From NCBI GenBank assembly GCA_964486555.1, contig CAZANP010000013.1, forward strand, positions 1 through 37,401: DNA of 37,401 nt, given 5' to 3'. Position 1 is the first letter of the stretch, and each line of letters begins with the position of its first letter. The notes under the pieces are model-generated. The model did not search any database. It was not told where the DNA came from and worked only from the letters and a program-made list of their open reading frames with translations. Origin of the DNA: 4484-232 sp964486555. GTDB lineage: Bacteria; Thermotogota; Thermotogae; Thermotogales; Thermotogaceae. Below are positions 7,563 to 15,933 of the stretch, piece by piece. The position numbers were made by a program, and so were the translations under genes.

Positions 7563-8484
7563 TTTTTTCCTCTCCTTCCAGAGAAATGCCGAACCCTTCT
7601 TCCTCAACGTTCCCTAAAGGTTCAACGTGGATCGTTATATCCGCTATATCCCCTCTTTTCTCCATTAAAGCTTCTTTTATCTTCAGTGTGAGTTCGTGAG
7701 CTTTGTTCACACACATGTTTCCATCGACTTCAACATCCATTTCAACGAAGAGCTTTGGCCCAACTTTTCGTACCCTCAATCTGTGAGGGTTATAAACGCC
7801 TTCTACTTTAGAGACCGCAGAGAATATATCCTCGTATATCCCAAGCTTTTCCTTGGGAAGACCGTCCATCAATTCGTAACTTGCTTCCATGAATATCTCA
7901 AAAGCTGTCTTGATTATGAAAAGTGATATCAATATGGCCAGCGCGGAATCCAAAAACCACAGTCCTGTGAGCTTAGCAACTATGAGGCCAAGCATTACGT
8001 TAGAGGATATCAGAACATCGTTTCTCATGTTCTTGGCATCACTGATCAAAGCCAGATTCTTCAATTTCTTTCCAAGCCTGCACTTGTATATGTAAAGATA
8101 GTATTTAACAGCAATGGAAGTTGCAACGACCAAGAAGGCTGGAAGATTCAGTGAAAGACTCGGCGTTCCTTTAACTAGTCTCATTATAGACTCTTCGAGT
8201 AGTGACAAACCCGCATAGAATATGACGAAAGATATGATTTTCGATGCGAGAGTCTCCGCTCTTTCATGACCGTAAGGATGTGTTTTATCAGGAGGTTTTG
8301 CTGAAAGATGCGCGGAGATGAGGATCGCAACCGATGTGAAAATATCTGTGGAAGTATCTATACCGTCTGCCAGGATAGCCATACTACCGGTTATTAACCC
8401 CGTGATGATCTTCATGAGTGCAAGACCCGTATTTCCTATTATCCCAATCCATGCCCCTTTTTTTGATTCCTTTATCCTGTTCAC
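7468..8484 (-). CDS. Cation diffusion facilitator family divalent metal transporter
   Basis: A 338-residue CDF transporter with six predicted helices (residues about 10-200) and a cytoplasmic metal-binding domain (about 205-290). It exports divalent cations in exchange for protons. Helix 2 carries DGIDTSTDIF, so the usual HxxxD site is DxxxD. Helix 5 carries DAKNMRNDVL, giving NxxxD instead of HxxSD. These substitutions are unlike zinc transporters and suggest Mn2+ or Fe2+. The C-terminal domain keeps HVEPLG. About 48 further residues, rich in Glu, Lys, Ser and Gly, extend past that point and overlap the next gene. Start is GTG, preceded by AGAGGAATGAT. Confidence 0.9.
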   Translation of the reverse strand: MNRIKESKKGAWIGIIGNTGLALMKIITGLITGSMAILADGIDTSTDIFTSVAILISAHLSAKPPDKTHPYGHERAETLASKIISFVIFYAGLSLLEESIMRLVKGTPSLSLNLPAFLVVATSIAVKYYLYIYKCRLGKKLKNLALISDAKNMRNDVLISSNVMLGLIVAKLTGLWFLDSALAILISLFIIKTAFEIFMEASYELMDGLPKEKLGIYEDIFSAVSKVEGVYNPHRLRVRKVGPKLFVEMDVEVDGNMCVNKAHELTLKIKEALMEKRGDIADITIHVEPLGNVEEEGFGISLEGEEKNEESGKLHSELHSKGQEKRYSESLEKDGRTE

Positions 8485-8511
8485 CTGTTATCATTCCTCT
8501 TGAATGATTTC

Positions 8512-8536
8512 AAAGCCCCGCAATTTGCGGGGCTTT
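8512..8536 (-). terminator. Terminator after enolase
   Basis: An inverted repeat AAAGCCCCGCAA / TTGCGGGGCTTT lies 2 bases beyond the enolase stop and 27 bases before the CDF transporter start. The stem is strong; the following T tract on the minus strand (CTTTGAAATC) is poor, so read-through into the transporter is possible. Confidence 0.65.
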
Positions 8537-8538
8537 AT

Positions 8539-9828
8539 TCATCTTTTTATGGAGTAGAAAGAACCTAAACCTCTGAATTCACTCACATTCTCCAGCTCTT
8601 CCTCTATCCTGAGCAATCTGTTGTATTTTGCGATTCTTTCGCTTCTTGAGAGAGAACCCGTTTTTATCATGCCTGCGTTGGTCCCAACCGCAAGATCCGC
8701 TATGAACGTGTCTTCGGTTTCTCCAGATCTGTGAGAAATTATACAAGTAAGTCCACGAGTCTTCGCATACTCTATCGTTTCCAAAGTCTCTGTTACGGTT
8801 CCTATCTGATTCAATTTGATGAGTATGGAATTTGTCGCTCCCATTTCCACACCCTTTTTCAACCTGTTTATGTTCGTCACATACAGATCATCTCCAACTA
8901 TTTGAACTTTCTCTCCGATCCTTTCTGTGAGCTTTACAAAAGCTTCCCAATCTTCTTCAGCGAACGGATCTTCTATGGAAATGATGGGATATTTCGCCAC
9001 GAGTTCTTCGTAATATCCAAGTAATGCCTCACTGCTTTTCTTATCACCGTCTATCAGGTAAATCCCCTCTCCTTCATCATAGAAGGATGAAGCAGCACAG
9101 TCAAGAGCAATGAAAACGTCTTCTCCTGGCTTGTAACCAGCTTTCTCTATCGATTCTATCAACACCTTTATTGCTTCTTCGTTTGAGGACAGATTCGGTG
9201 CAAATCCTCCCTCATCCCCAACTGATGTTACATGTCCCTCATCATGGAGCAATTTTTTTAGGGTGTGGAAAATCTCAGCCCCACATCTCAAGGCTTCTTT
9301 GAAACTGTCAAAACCCACAGGAACTATCATGAATTCCTGAATGTCGAGATTGTTATCCGCGTGTTTTCCTCCGTTTATAACGTTCATGAATGGAACTGGA
9401 AGGACCTTTGAATTAGCCCCTCCTATGTACCTGTAAAGAGGTACACCCAGATAATTCGCCGCAGCTCTTGCCGCAGCCATGGATACGGATAGAATCGCAT
9501 TCGCGCCTAATTTCGACTTGTTCTCAGTCCCGTCGAGTTCCAGCATCTGTCTATCTATTTCCGCTTGCTGGAAAACGTTCATACCGATGAGTTTTGGAGC
9601 TATGACTTCGTTAACGTTTTTGACAGCCTTCAGAACACCCTTTCCTTTATATCTCTTTTCATCCTTATCCCTAAGTTCCAAAGCCTCGAATTTTCCTGTT
9701 GATGCTCCGGATGGCACTATCGCCCTTCCGACACTGCCATCATCCAGAACTACTTCAGCTTCAACTGTGGGATTTCCCCTGGAATCCAGAACTTCTCTTG
9801 CTCTTATATCCACTATCTCTGCGTACAC
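8539..9828 (-). CDS. eno: Enolase (phosphopyruvate hydratase)
   Basis: The 429-residue glycolytic enzyme that interconverts 2-phosphoglycerate and phosphoenolpyruvate. Family hallmarks are AREVLDSRGNPTVEAEV at the N-terminus, PSGASTGKFEALELRD, VGDEGGFAPN, SIEDPFAEEDW, VGDDLYVTN and the catalytic-site signature LIKLNQIGTVTETL, ending with ISHRSGETEDTFIADLAVG. Mg2+ ligands in these motifs are intact. The start is the GTG at 9828 (VYAEIVDIRAREV) behind GGAGGTG; the longer frame adds 16 residues that do not match the family. It lies 40 bases after the acetyltransferase and is followed by a terminator. Confidence 0.97.
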   Translation of the reverse strand: MYAEIVDIRAREVLDSRGNPTVEAEVVLDDGSVGRAIVPSGASTGKFEALELRDKDEKRYKGKGVLKAVKNVNEVIAPKLIGMNVFQQAEIDRQMLELDGTENKSKLGANAILSVSMAAARAAANYLGVPLYRYIGGANSKVLPVPFMNVINGGKHADNNLDIQEFMIVPVGFDSFKEALRCGAEIFHTLKKLLHDEGHVTSVGDEGGFAPNLSSNEEAIKVLIESIEKAGYKPGEDVFIALDCAASSFYDEGEGIYLIDGDKKSSEALLGYYEELVAKYPIISIEDPFAEEDWEAFVKLTERIGEKVQIVGDDLYVTNINRLKKGVEMGATNSILIKLNQIGTVTETLETIEYAKTRGLTCIISHRSGETEDTFIADLAVGTNAGMIKTGSLSRSERIAKYNRLLRIEEELENVSEFRGLGSFYSIKR

Positions 9829-9868
9829 GGAACAACACCTCCTCGATCGAAATGTGATTCTGGGAATA

Positions 9869-10732
9869 TCAAGCATGTATCCTGAGGCTCATTTCAAGTT
9901 GTGTCAGTATAACTTTGAATCCCACGTTCTCAGCCACTTTGTGAAGTATATCATCTTCGGGGACAGCTGTCATCGTTATCAGTTCTTTTCCCGATTTTCT
10001 TTTAACATGATCAACACATCCCTTGAAGAATTCCAGAAAATTTTCAAACGATATATCTCGTATAAAGCAATCGACGATGAAAGCAGATGTGGAAGTCGCT
10101 CCCCACACCAGGTACCCTTCTTTTCCTCTGAAGGCAACCCTTTCCATACTGTAGCGCTCACCTGATAGAAATAGAGTAATTGGCTCTCTCTGCCAATTAG
10201 GTTTTCGATGGTTGTGAATCTGCACTTCAAGAGCGATCTTGTGAATCCACCTAGCGTCGGTTTTAAAGAACCTCAAGAGAGGAACATTCGCCACTCTGTT
10301 TTCAAATCCCAGGGTGTAGAGCTTTCTCTGTACTTTAAATCCATTCTTTTGATAGAATCTGACAGCTCTTTCATCTTCTTCTATAACCTCTAAAATCACG
10401 GTGTTTACAGCCTTCCATTTGAGATTCTCTATAGCATGCTCCAATATCCTAGATGCGAGCCCTGTTCCTCTTTTCTCACGGATCACTCCCATAGCATCGA
10501 TTCTGGCTTTATTCCTTCTTATTCCAACCACTATGAAACCTGTTGGATTCCCGTTCTCGTAAAATACGAACGAATCTTTGAAAGACAAGGAGTTTTCTTT
10601 TGCATCTAGTTTAAAGGTGTAAACATCCCAATTTATGGGAAGTTTGTAGTCCTTAAAGATCTCATTAACGAGATTCACAAAATCGAGAAGGGAAACCTCA
10701 TCCAATCTCTTTATGGTTTCCAGAAAAATCAC
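9869..10732 (-). CDS. GNAT-family N-acetyltransferase with extra C-terminal domain
   Basis: A 287-residue protein with an N-terminal GNAT domain (about 1-150). Motif A is REKRGTGLASRILEHAI, the acetyl-CoA pyrophosphate loop, followed by VILEVIEEDERAVRFYQKNGF. The substrate is unknown. The C-terminal 135 residues (KIALEVQIHNHRKPNW onwards) are not the catalytic motif; they could be a degenerate second GNAT fold, as in other two-domain members. The start is uncertain. The GTG at 10732 overlaps the fliS stop region, and the strongest ribosome binding site (GAGGTGAT) covers that GTG; a CTG three codons later would be better spaced. It lies between fliS and eno in the smc-to-eno run. Confidence 0.83.
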   Translation of the reverse strand: MIFLETIKRLDEVSLLDFVNLVNEIFKDYKLPINWDVYTFKLDAKENSLSFKDSFVFYENGNPTGFIVVGIRRNKARIDAMGVIREKRGTGLASRILEHAIENLKWKAVNTVILEVIEEDERAVRFYQKNGFKVQRKLYTLGFENRVANVPLLRFFKTDARWIHKIALEVQIHNHRKPNWQREPITLFLSGERYSMERVAFRGKEGYLVWGATSTSAFIVDCFIRDISFENFLEFFKGCVDHVKRKSGKELITMTAVPEDDILHKVAENVGFKVILTQLEMSLRIHA

Positions 10733-10733
10733 C

Positions 10734-11141
10734 TCACAAGGATATATCGAGCCCTTTCTGAGACTCTCTTATTGAGTCCTTAGCTCTCTTCATAGCTTCT
10801 CTCCATGCGTCCAAGAGACCTGACATCAATTCGGTCACTTCATCTAATATTTTAACGTTTTTCTCAACGTTGGCGTCTATAAGCCTTTTGAAGATGTAGT
10901 TGTATAGAGATCTCAGGTTCTTAGCTATTTCTCCACCTTTTTCCATGTTCAAAGATATGTTCAACTCCGTGATGATGTCCTGGGCTTTCTTGAGTTTCTC
11001 GTTGACGGCTACGAAATCTTTGTTTTCAATATCCTTTTTCGAGGATTCCACGAGTTCCAGAAATTTTTCATAGAGTATTTCAACCAATTTTGCAGGGCTC
11101 GCCGTTTTTACGAGATTCTCCAGGTAAACGTTCTCCTTCAT
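10734..11141 (-). CDS. fliS: Flagellar export chaperone FliS
   Basis: A 135-residue, all-helical protein matching FliS. It binds the C-terminus of newly made flagellin, prevents premature polymerisation and delivers it to the export apparatus. The N-terminus YLENLVKTASPAKLVEILYEK and NLRSLYNYIFKRLIDANVEKN are characteristic. The start is the ATG at 11141 behind GGAGGAG, six codons inside the longest frame. It is 14 bases after an unknown gene and directly abuts the acetyltransferase. The flagellar genes flaG and fliD lie 20 kb away, so the usual fliD-fliS-fliT neighbourhood is broken up here. Confidence 0.92.
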   Translation of the reverse strand: MKENVYLENLVKTASPAKLVEILYEKFLELVESSKKDIENKDFVAVNEKLKKAQDIITELNISLNMEKGGEIAKNLRSLYNYIFKRLIDANVEKNVKILDEVTELMSGLLDAWREAMKRAKDSIRESQKGLDISL

Positions 11142-11155
11142 GCAATCTCCTCCAA

Positions 11156-11755
11156 TCAACTTTCCTTCATTTCAAGAATTTCCTTTGCTTTGATGAAAAA
11201 TTCCTTGTAATAACCGAAAACTTTAGGAATATCACTTTCTATCATATCAGATATCTCAACCACATCCTTGTTGTTTAACGCCTCAACAAAATTCTTCAGG
11301 ATTTTAACGACATCTTTCTCCCGATCGATCAATCCCAATTCTTCGGGTCTCAATCCCGATATCTTCATCGTATCGACTCTTAACGTTTCCATCGCATTCA
11401 AACCTTCTGCGAGGTCGTTTATAGATCTGTAACCTTCCGGGGATCCGGAGATCACCGAGTTGGATACCTTTGGGAGTAATCCCATAACTCTATCTATATA
11501 CGATATCACTTCTTCCAGAGCTTCAAGAAGGAACGATCTCAATGATGTAAAAATCAGCTCCACCGTGGTGTCTTCTTTCAGAGTGATTCCGCTGAATTCT
11601 TCTAGCCTTGAGAGTGGTATCTCTTCCCCATCGAGCACGACACTTTTCAAAACCCGAGATCCTTGATCTTTTTTGACCTTTTCTATCAATTCTCCCAAAG
11701 TTTTGAAGTCCTCAGGGGGCACTTCACTTTCTTTGCCATTAACTATCAATTTCAT
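11156..11755 (-). CDS. Unknown protein encoded upstream of fliS
   Basis: A 199-residue cytoplasmic protein that I cannot assign. Residues 1-70 read as a small beta-rich, possibly beta-grasp-like domain (MKLIVNGKESEVPPEDFKTL, then a helix, SVVLDGEEIPLSRLEEF and ITLKEDTTVELIF). Residues about 75-199 are predicted helical, with SFLLEALEEVISYIDRVM, a Ser/Gly-rich turn, and further amphipathic helices. The start is the ATG at 11755, so it overlaps the NUDIX gene end by 17 bases, and its stop lies 14 bases before fliS. The tight spacing suggests co-expression with fliS and perhaps a flagellar role; that is inference from position only. Confidence 0.72.
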   Translation of the reverse strand: MKLIVNGKESEVPPEDFKTLGELIEKVKKDQGSRVLKSVVLDGEEIPLSRLEEFSGITLKEDTTVELIFTSLRSFLLEALEEVISYIDRVMGLLPKVSNSVISGSPEGYRSINDLAEGLNAMETLRVDTMKISGLRPEELGLIDREKDVVKILKNFVEALNNKDVVEISDMIESDIPKVFGYYKEFFIKAKEILEMKES

Positions 11756-12287
11756 GAAAACCAACTCCCTTCATCCCCCATAATTTTAGGATAGCCACTA
11801 TCGTCTTAGCATCCTCTATTTTTCCGCTCAAACACTCTTTTACCACATCTTCGAAATTTTTTTCAACAATGTTGAGAAGTTCGTCTTCATCTGTTCTGTT
11901 TTCTCCTTTTTCCATATCCTCTGCTAGAAAAATGTGAATGATCTCACTTGAAAAACCAGGAGAGGTGTATATTTTACCGAGATAGATCATTTTTTTCGCT
12001 TTGTACCCCGTTTCTTCTTCGAGTTCTCTTCGAGCACATTCCTCCGGTGTCTCTCCAGGATCCAGTTTACCAGCAGGGAGTTCTAACAGGATCCTGCCTA
12101 TCGGGTATCTGTACTGTTCAACCATGATCACTTTGCCTTCCACTATCGGAATCACCACAACGGCTCCAGGGTGCTCCACAACTTCTCTTGTGCTCTCTTT
12201 ACCATTTGAGAGTCTTACTCTATCGACCTTCACCTTCAGGATCTTACCTTTGAAAACCACATCGCTTTTCAACGTTGTCTCCTTCAA
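11739..12287 (-). CDS. NUDIX hydrolase, ADP-ribose pyrophosphatase type
   Basis: A 182-residue NUDIX enzyme. The NUDIX box GKLDPGETPEECARRELEEETGY (about residues 76-98) is intact, with the metal-binding REXXEE. The upstream VVIPIVEGKVIMVEQYRYPIG and downstream YTSPGFSSEIIHIFLAED match ADP-ribose pyrophosphatases, in which a Pro follows the box by about 15 residues. The likely reaction is ADP-ribose to AMP plus ribose 5-phosphate, though other nucleoside diphosphate derivatives are possible. Its ATG overlaps the smc stop by 4 bases, which couples their translation. Confidence 0.9.
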   Translation of the reverse strand: MKETTLKSDVVFKGKILKVKVDRVRLSNGKESTREVVEHPGAVVVIPIVEGKVIMVEQYRYPIGRILLELPAGKLDPGETPEECARRELEEETGYKAKKMIYLGKIYTSPGFSSEIIHIFLAEDMEKGENRTDEDELLNIVEKNFEDVVKECLSGKIEDAKTIVAILKLWGMKGVGFHEIDS

Positions 12288-15200
12288 GTCTTCACCTCCA
12301 TCATTTTTTCTAATTCAACTGGTATAACCGTTGAAATCCCATCCACAAGGGTGACACCATGTAGCATATCCGCAACCTCCATAACTATCTTGTTGTGTGT
12401 TATTATCAAAAACTGCGATTTTTTCGAGTATTCCTTTAAAAGCTTCTTGTATCTCTCCGCGTTGAAATCGTCCAGGGGAGCATCGACCTCGTCGAGAACA
12501 TAGAAGGGGCTCGGTTTTACTTGAAGGAGTGCGAAGAGAAAGGCGATACCTATCAGCGCTTTTTCTCCGCCAGACAAAAGCTGAAGTTTTTGAGCCTTCC
12601 TACCAGGTTTCCTTATGGAAATTTCAAAACCTGCTTCCAAAATATCTTCACTTGGGAGTATTCTGATCTCACCCTCTGCTCCAAAGAACAGCAAGGATAC
12701 GAATCTACCGAAATTTTCATTGACTTTCTGGTAGACATCCATGAAAATACTTCTTGCCTCTCTATCCGTTTTTTCTATTATCTCCAATAATTTCTTCTTC
12801 GCTTCTTCTAAATCTTCCTTTTGCTTCAGAAGGTCCTCATACTCTTCTTCGACCTTTTTATACTCATCTACAGCTTCCAGATCCACTGGCCCCAGATATT
12901 TTATTCTGTTTTCGAGGTCCTTGATCTCTTTTTCTATGCTTTCCAGAGTAACCTGATCGACTTCCTCCACTTCTTGAGGTTCTTCTTCCAATTCTTTCAG
13001 TATGTTGGAGAGTTTCATTTCGGATTCTTGGAGTGATAGATCTATATGGTGCAAATATTCTCTCAAATTCTCCGCTTCTTCTTTTAATTTCCCCATTCTA
13101 TTTTCCAGCTCTTCCATCTCTTTCAATTTCTCTTCTTTTCCTGTCTTTCTGTATCTCAAATTCTCAAAAAGCTCATCCGTCTCTTTCTTCAAAGTTTCCA
13201 GCTCTTTCTGATTCTCTCTTATCATTCTTTTCAGTCTTTCTATTTCCTTTTCCAAATCCTCGGATTCCTTGGAAAGGTTCTCCATCTCTTCATCGATCCT
13301 ATCCTTTCTCTTTCTGATGTTCTCAAGCTCTTCTTCATACCTTTTACTCTTTTCACGAAGATTTCCTACCTCGAGTTTTAAATCCAAAATTTTTTCGGAG
13401 AGTTCATCCAGGACTTTTTTCTCCTTATTCAGAACCTCAGAGAATTCTTTCATCTTGTTTTCCAACTCTTTCCTCGTTTTGTAAATGTTTTCCATATCCT
13501 CTAGAGCTTTTTCTCTCCTTGCTTTCATACCTTCCAATTTCATGTGATATTCTTTCTTCAGTTTCTCAAGTTCTTCAACTTCTCCTTCCATCCTTTCTAT
13601 AGATCGTGCAAGATCTTCCCTCGTACGCTTGACATTGGCAACTTTAAGCGAGAGCTCTGAAAGTTCCCTTTCAACGATTTTCTCCTGCTTTGTGAGCGTT
13701 TCAATCTCCGTATCCAAAGATGCGAGATCTTCTTCCATCCTGTTCAAATCTTGTGAGAGTTTCGAAAGCTCTTTCTTTATCTCTTCAAGCCTTATCTTCC
13801 TCTTGAAAGGTGTTCTTATCTCCTCCGACTTCGTACTTCCTCCTGAAATTGCCCCTCTTCCATGAACCATCTGACCGTCTAATGAAACGACTCTCGATCT
13901 AACACCATATTTGATTTTTATATCTATCGCATCATCGAGTGTTTTTACAACGATGTCGTTTCCAAAGAGATAACCTGGCAGCTTTTCGAATCCTGGAGGT
14001 ACCTTGACCATGTTTGAAGCGTATCCAACGAATCCAGGATGATTCTCAACACCATCGATTCCTGGCTCTCTGCTTTCTATTAGATCGAGCGGTAAGATCG
14101 TAACCCTTCCTATCTCGTTTTTCTTCAAATAATCTATTATCTCCTTCGCCGTTTCAACATCCCTGACGACTATATTCTGAGCATTCCCACCGAGCAAAAC
14201 GCCTATGGCGAGGGCGTTTTCAGAATTCACCTCTATGATGTTGGTGACGACGTCTTCAAGACCAGGGAACATGTCTCTAACTCTGAAAACTTCTTTAACC
14301 GCCTTGGAGAAATCCCTATACTCTCTAAGATTCCTCTCAATTATATCCTTTTCCATTTCCAATTCCTTGATCGATTTGAGTATGGAGTCGCGCTTTTCAA
14401 CGATATCTCTCTTTTTCATTTCAAGTTCTCCAAGTTGCTTCCTGACTTCCTTCAATTCCTCTACCAGATTTCTTTCCTCACTTCCCATTTCTTCCATTCT
14501 TCTCACAAGATCTTCAAATTCCTTTTTCTTCCCCTCCAAATCGTTTCTTTTAAGATCGAGTTGACTCTCCACCATCTTCCTTCTTTTCTCCATATCTTCC
14601 ATCATATCGTCTATCTTTGAAACTTCCATCTCGAGTTTTATATACTTTTTTTCAAGGGAATCATATTCATCTTTCATTCTCACAAACTCTTTTTCCCTTT
14701 CCGAGTATCTGGAGACGATCTCTTCACGTTGCTTTTCGTATTTCTCCAGCAACGCTTCTTTTTCTTCTATCTCAGTTATCAATCCTTTGAATATGTAATC
14801 TATTTCACCTTTTCTCTTTTCAAGTTCCTCCTTCTCCTTTGTGAGTGAATCCATTCTCGTTGTGACTTCAACGTATTTACTTTCCCTCTCACTCAACCTT
14901 CTATCGTACACTTCTTTGAGTTCCAAAAGAGTGTTCTGTCTTTTCTTATGATCCTCCAGAAGTTTTGTGAAACTCTCAAGTTCCTCATCTATCTTGCTAA
15001 ACTCCATTCTCAAAGTCGACCATCTGGATTCCAAGTTAACCAATTCCTTCTGTATTTCTCTGTATTTTTGACTGGTTCTCGTTTTCTCCTCGTTGAGATG
15101 ATCCAGCCTTCTCTTCTCCCTCACGAATAGATTCCCATAGAAGATCTTCTTCAGTTTCTTCAGCTTCTCCGAATATTCGATATATCTTTCAGCTCTCTTG

Positions 15201-15805
15201 GCTTTCAAATACAGAGATTTCTTCATTCTCTCTTTCTCAAACAGGATATCCCCCACCCTGTTTAGGTTGTTTTCGGTATGCTCCAGCTTGACAAGAGCTG
15301 CTCTTTTCTTTTCCCTATAGAAAGATGTCCCGGCGGCTTCTTCAAGGAGAAATCGTAACTCTTCGGGGGAAGCGTTGACGATTCTTTCCACCTGTCCTTG
15401 AGGAACGATGGAATAGAAATCCATTCCTATGCCCGTTCCCTTGAATTTATCCTTTATATCCTTCAACCTGACGGGAGATCCGTTGATGTAGTAGTTATTC
15501 CTTCCATCTCTTGAAAGTTCTCTCGCTATTTTCAGGATCTCTCCATTATCTTCGAAGGATAGCTCCACGTAGGCGGAATTTGCAGGTGGGAATTTTTCAG
15601 AACCTGCAAAGAGTACATCGAACTTCTCACCAGCTCTCAGTTGTTTCATTGAATGCTCCCCAAAAACCCATCTTATCGCGTCTATTATGTTCGATTTGCC
15701 ACTCCCATTGGGTCCTACAATGGCTGTTATGCCTTCTGATAGATTCAAAAGGGTCGGCTTGGCAAAGGATTTAAAACCCTTCAAGAAAATTGAACGGAGT
15801 TTCAA
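12284..15805 (-). CDS. smc: Chromosome segregation SMC ATPase
   Basis: A 1173-residue structural-maintenance-of-chromosomes protein that, with ScpA and ScpB (not in this window), forms the bacterial condensin. Walker A GPNGSGKSN is at residues 31-39, the ABC signature LSGGEKAL at about 1077-1084 and Walker B FYVLDEVDAPLD at about 1101-1112. Two long coiled coils (about 165-500 and 660-1010) flank a hinge domain around 510-650 (LLGGNAQNIVV ... GRGAISGGSTKS). The length is standard. The start is TTG behind GGGAGGGGG. It heads an apparently continuous minus-strand run smc-nudix-unknown-fliS-GNAT-eno. The low-complexity Glu/Lys coils create many Ser/Phe-rich false frames on the other strand. Confidence 0.97.
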   Translation of the reverse strand: MKLRSIFLKGFKSFAKPTLLNLSEGITAIVGPNGSGKSNIIDAIRWVFGEHSMKQLRAGEKFDVLFAGSEKFPPANSAYVELSFEDNGEILKIARELSRDGRNNYYINGSPVRLKDIKDKFKGTGIGMDFYSIVPQGQVERIVNASPEELRFLLEEAAGTSFYREKKRAALVKLEHTENNLNRVGDILFEKERMKKSLYLKAKRAERYIEYSEKLKKLKKIFYGNLFVREKRRLDHLNEEKTRTSQKYREIQKELVNLESRWSTLRMEFSKIDEELESFTKLLEDHKKRQNTLLELKEVYDRRLSERESKYVEVTTRMDSLTKEKEELEKRKGEIDYIFKGLITEIEEKEALLEKYEKQREEIVSRYSEREKEFVRMKDEYDSLEKKYIKLEMEVSKIDDMMEDMEKRRKMVESQLDLKRNDLEGKKKEFEDLVRRMEEMGSEERNLVEELKEVRKQLGELEMKKRDIVEKRDSILKSIKELEMEKDIIERNLREYRDFSKAVKEVFRVRDMFPGLEDVVTNIIEVNSENALAIGVLLGGNAQNIVVRDVETAKEIIDYLKKNEIGRVTILPLDLIESREPGIDGVENHPGFVGYASNMVKVPPGFEKLPGYLFGNDIVVKTLDDAIDIKIKYGVRSRVVSLDGQMVHGRGAISGGSTKSEEIRTPFKRKIRLEEIKKELSKLSQDLNRMEEDLASLDTEIETLTKQEKIVERELSELSLKVANVKRTREDLARSIERMEGEVEELEKLKKEYHMKLEGMKARREKALEDMENIYKTRKELENKMKEFSEVLNKEKKVLDELSEKILDLKLEVGNLREKSKRYEEELENIRKRKDRIDEEMENLSKESEDLEKEIERLKRMIRENQKELETLKKETDELFENLRYRKTGKEEKLKEMEELENRMGKLKEEAENLREYLHHIDLSLQESEMKLSNILKELEEEPQEVEEVDQVTLESIEKEIKDLENRIKYLGPVDLEAVDEYKKVEEEYEDLLKQKEDLEEAKKKLLEIIEKTDREARSIFMDVYQKVNENFGRFVSLLFFGAEGEIRILPSEDILEAGFEISIRKPGRKAQKLQLLSGGEKALIGIAFLFALLQVKPSPFYVLDEVDAPLDDFNAERYKKLLKEYSKKSQFLIITHNKIVMEVADMLHGVTLVDGISTVIPVELEKMMEVKT

Positions 15806-15933
15806 ATTTCCCCCTCCCAGTCTTTTTCATAGATAATGATACCACTTATTGAATGAACTCTGGAGCGAATGAGGTGGATGAGAGACGAAAGAACGAATCT
15901 GCAGGGAAGAGCTCCTCTCCTTGTCAAACGTTT

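Noticed and set aside
9829..9876. Longer enolase N-terminus from the upstream in-frame start
   Set aside because: The added 16 residues do not match the enolase family and include the ribosome binding site for the GTG start.
12521..15774. Many Ser/Phe/Leu-rich open frames on the plus strand across smc
   Set aside because: They are antisense shadows of the Glu/Lys-rich coiled coils; none has a suitable ribosome binding site or a recognisable protein.
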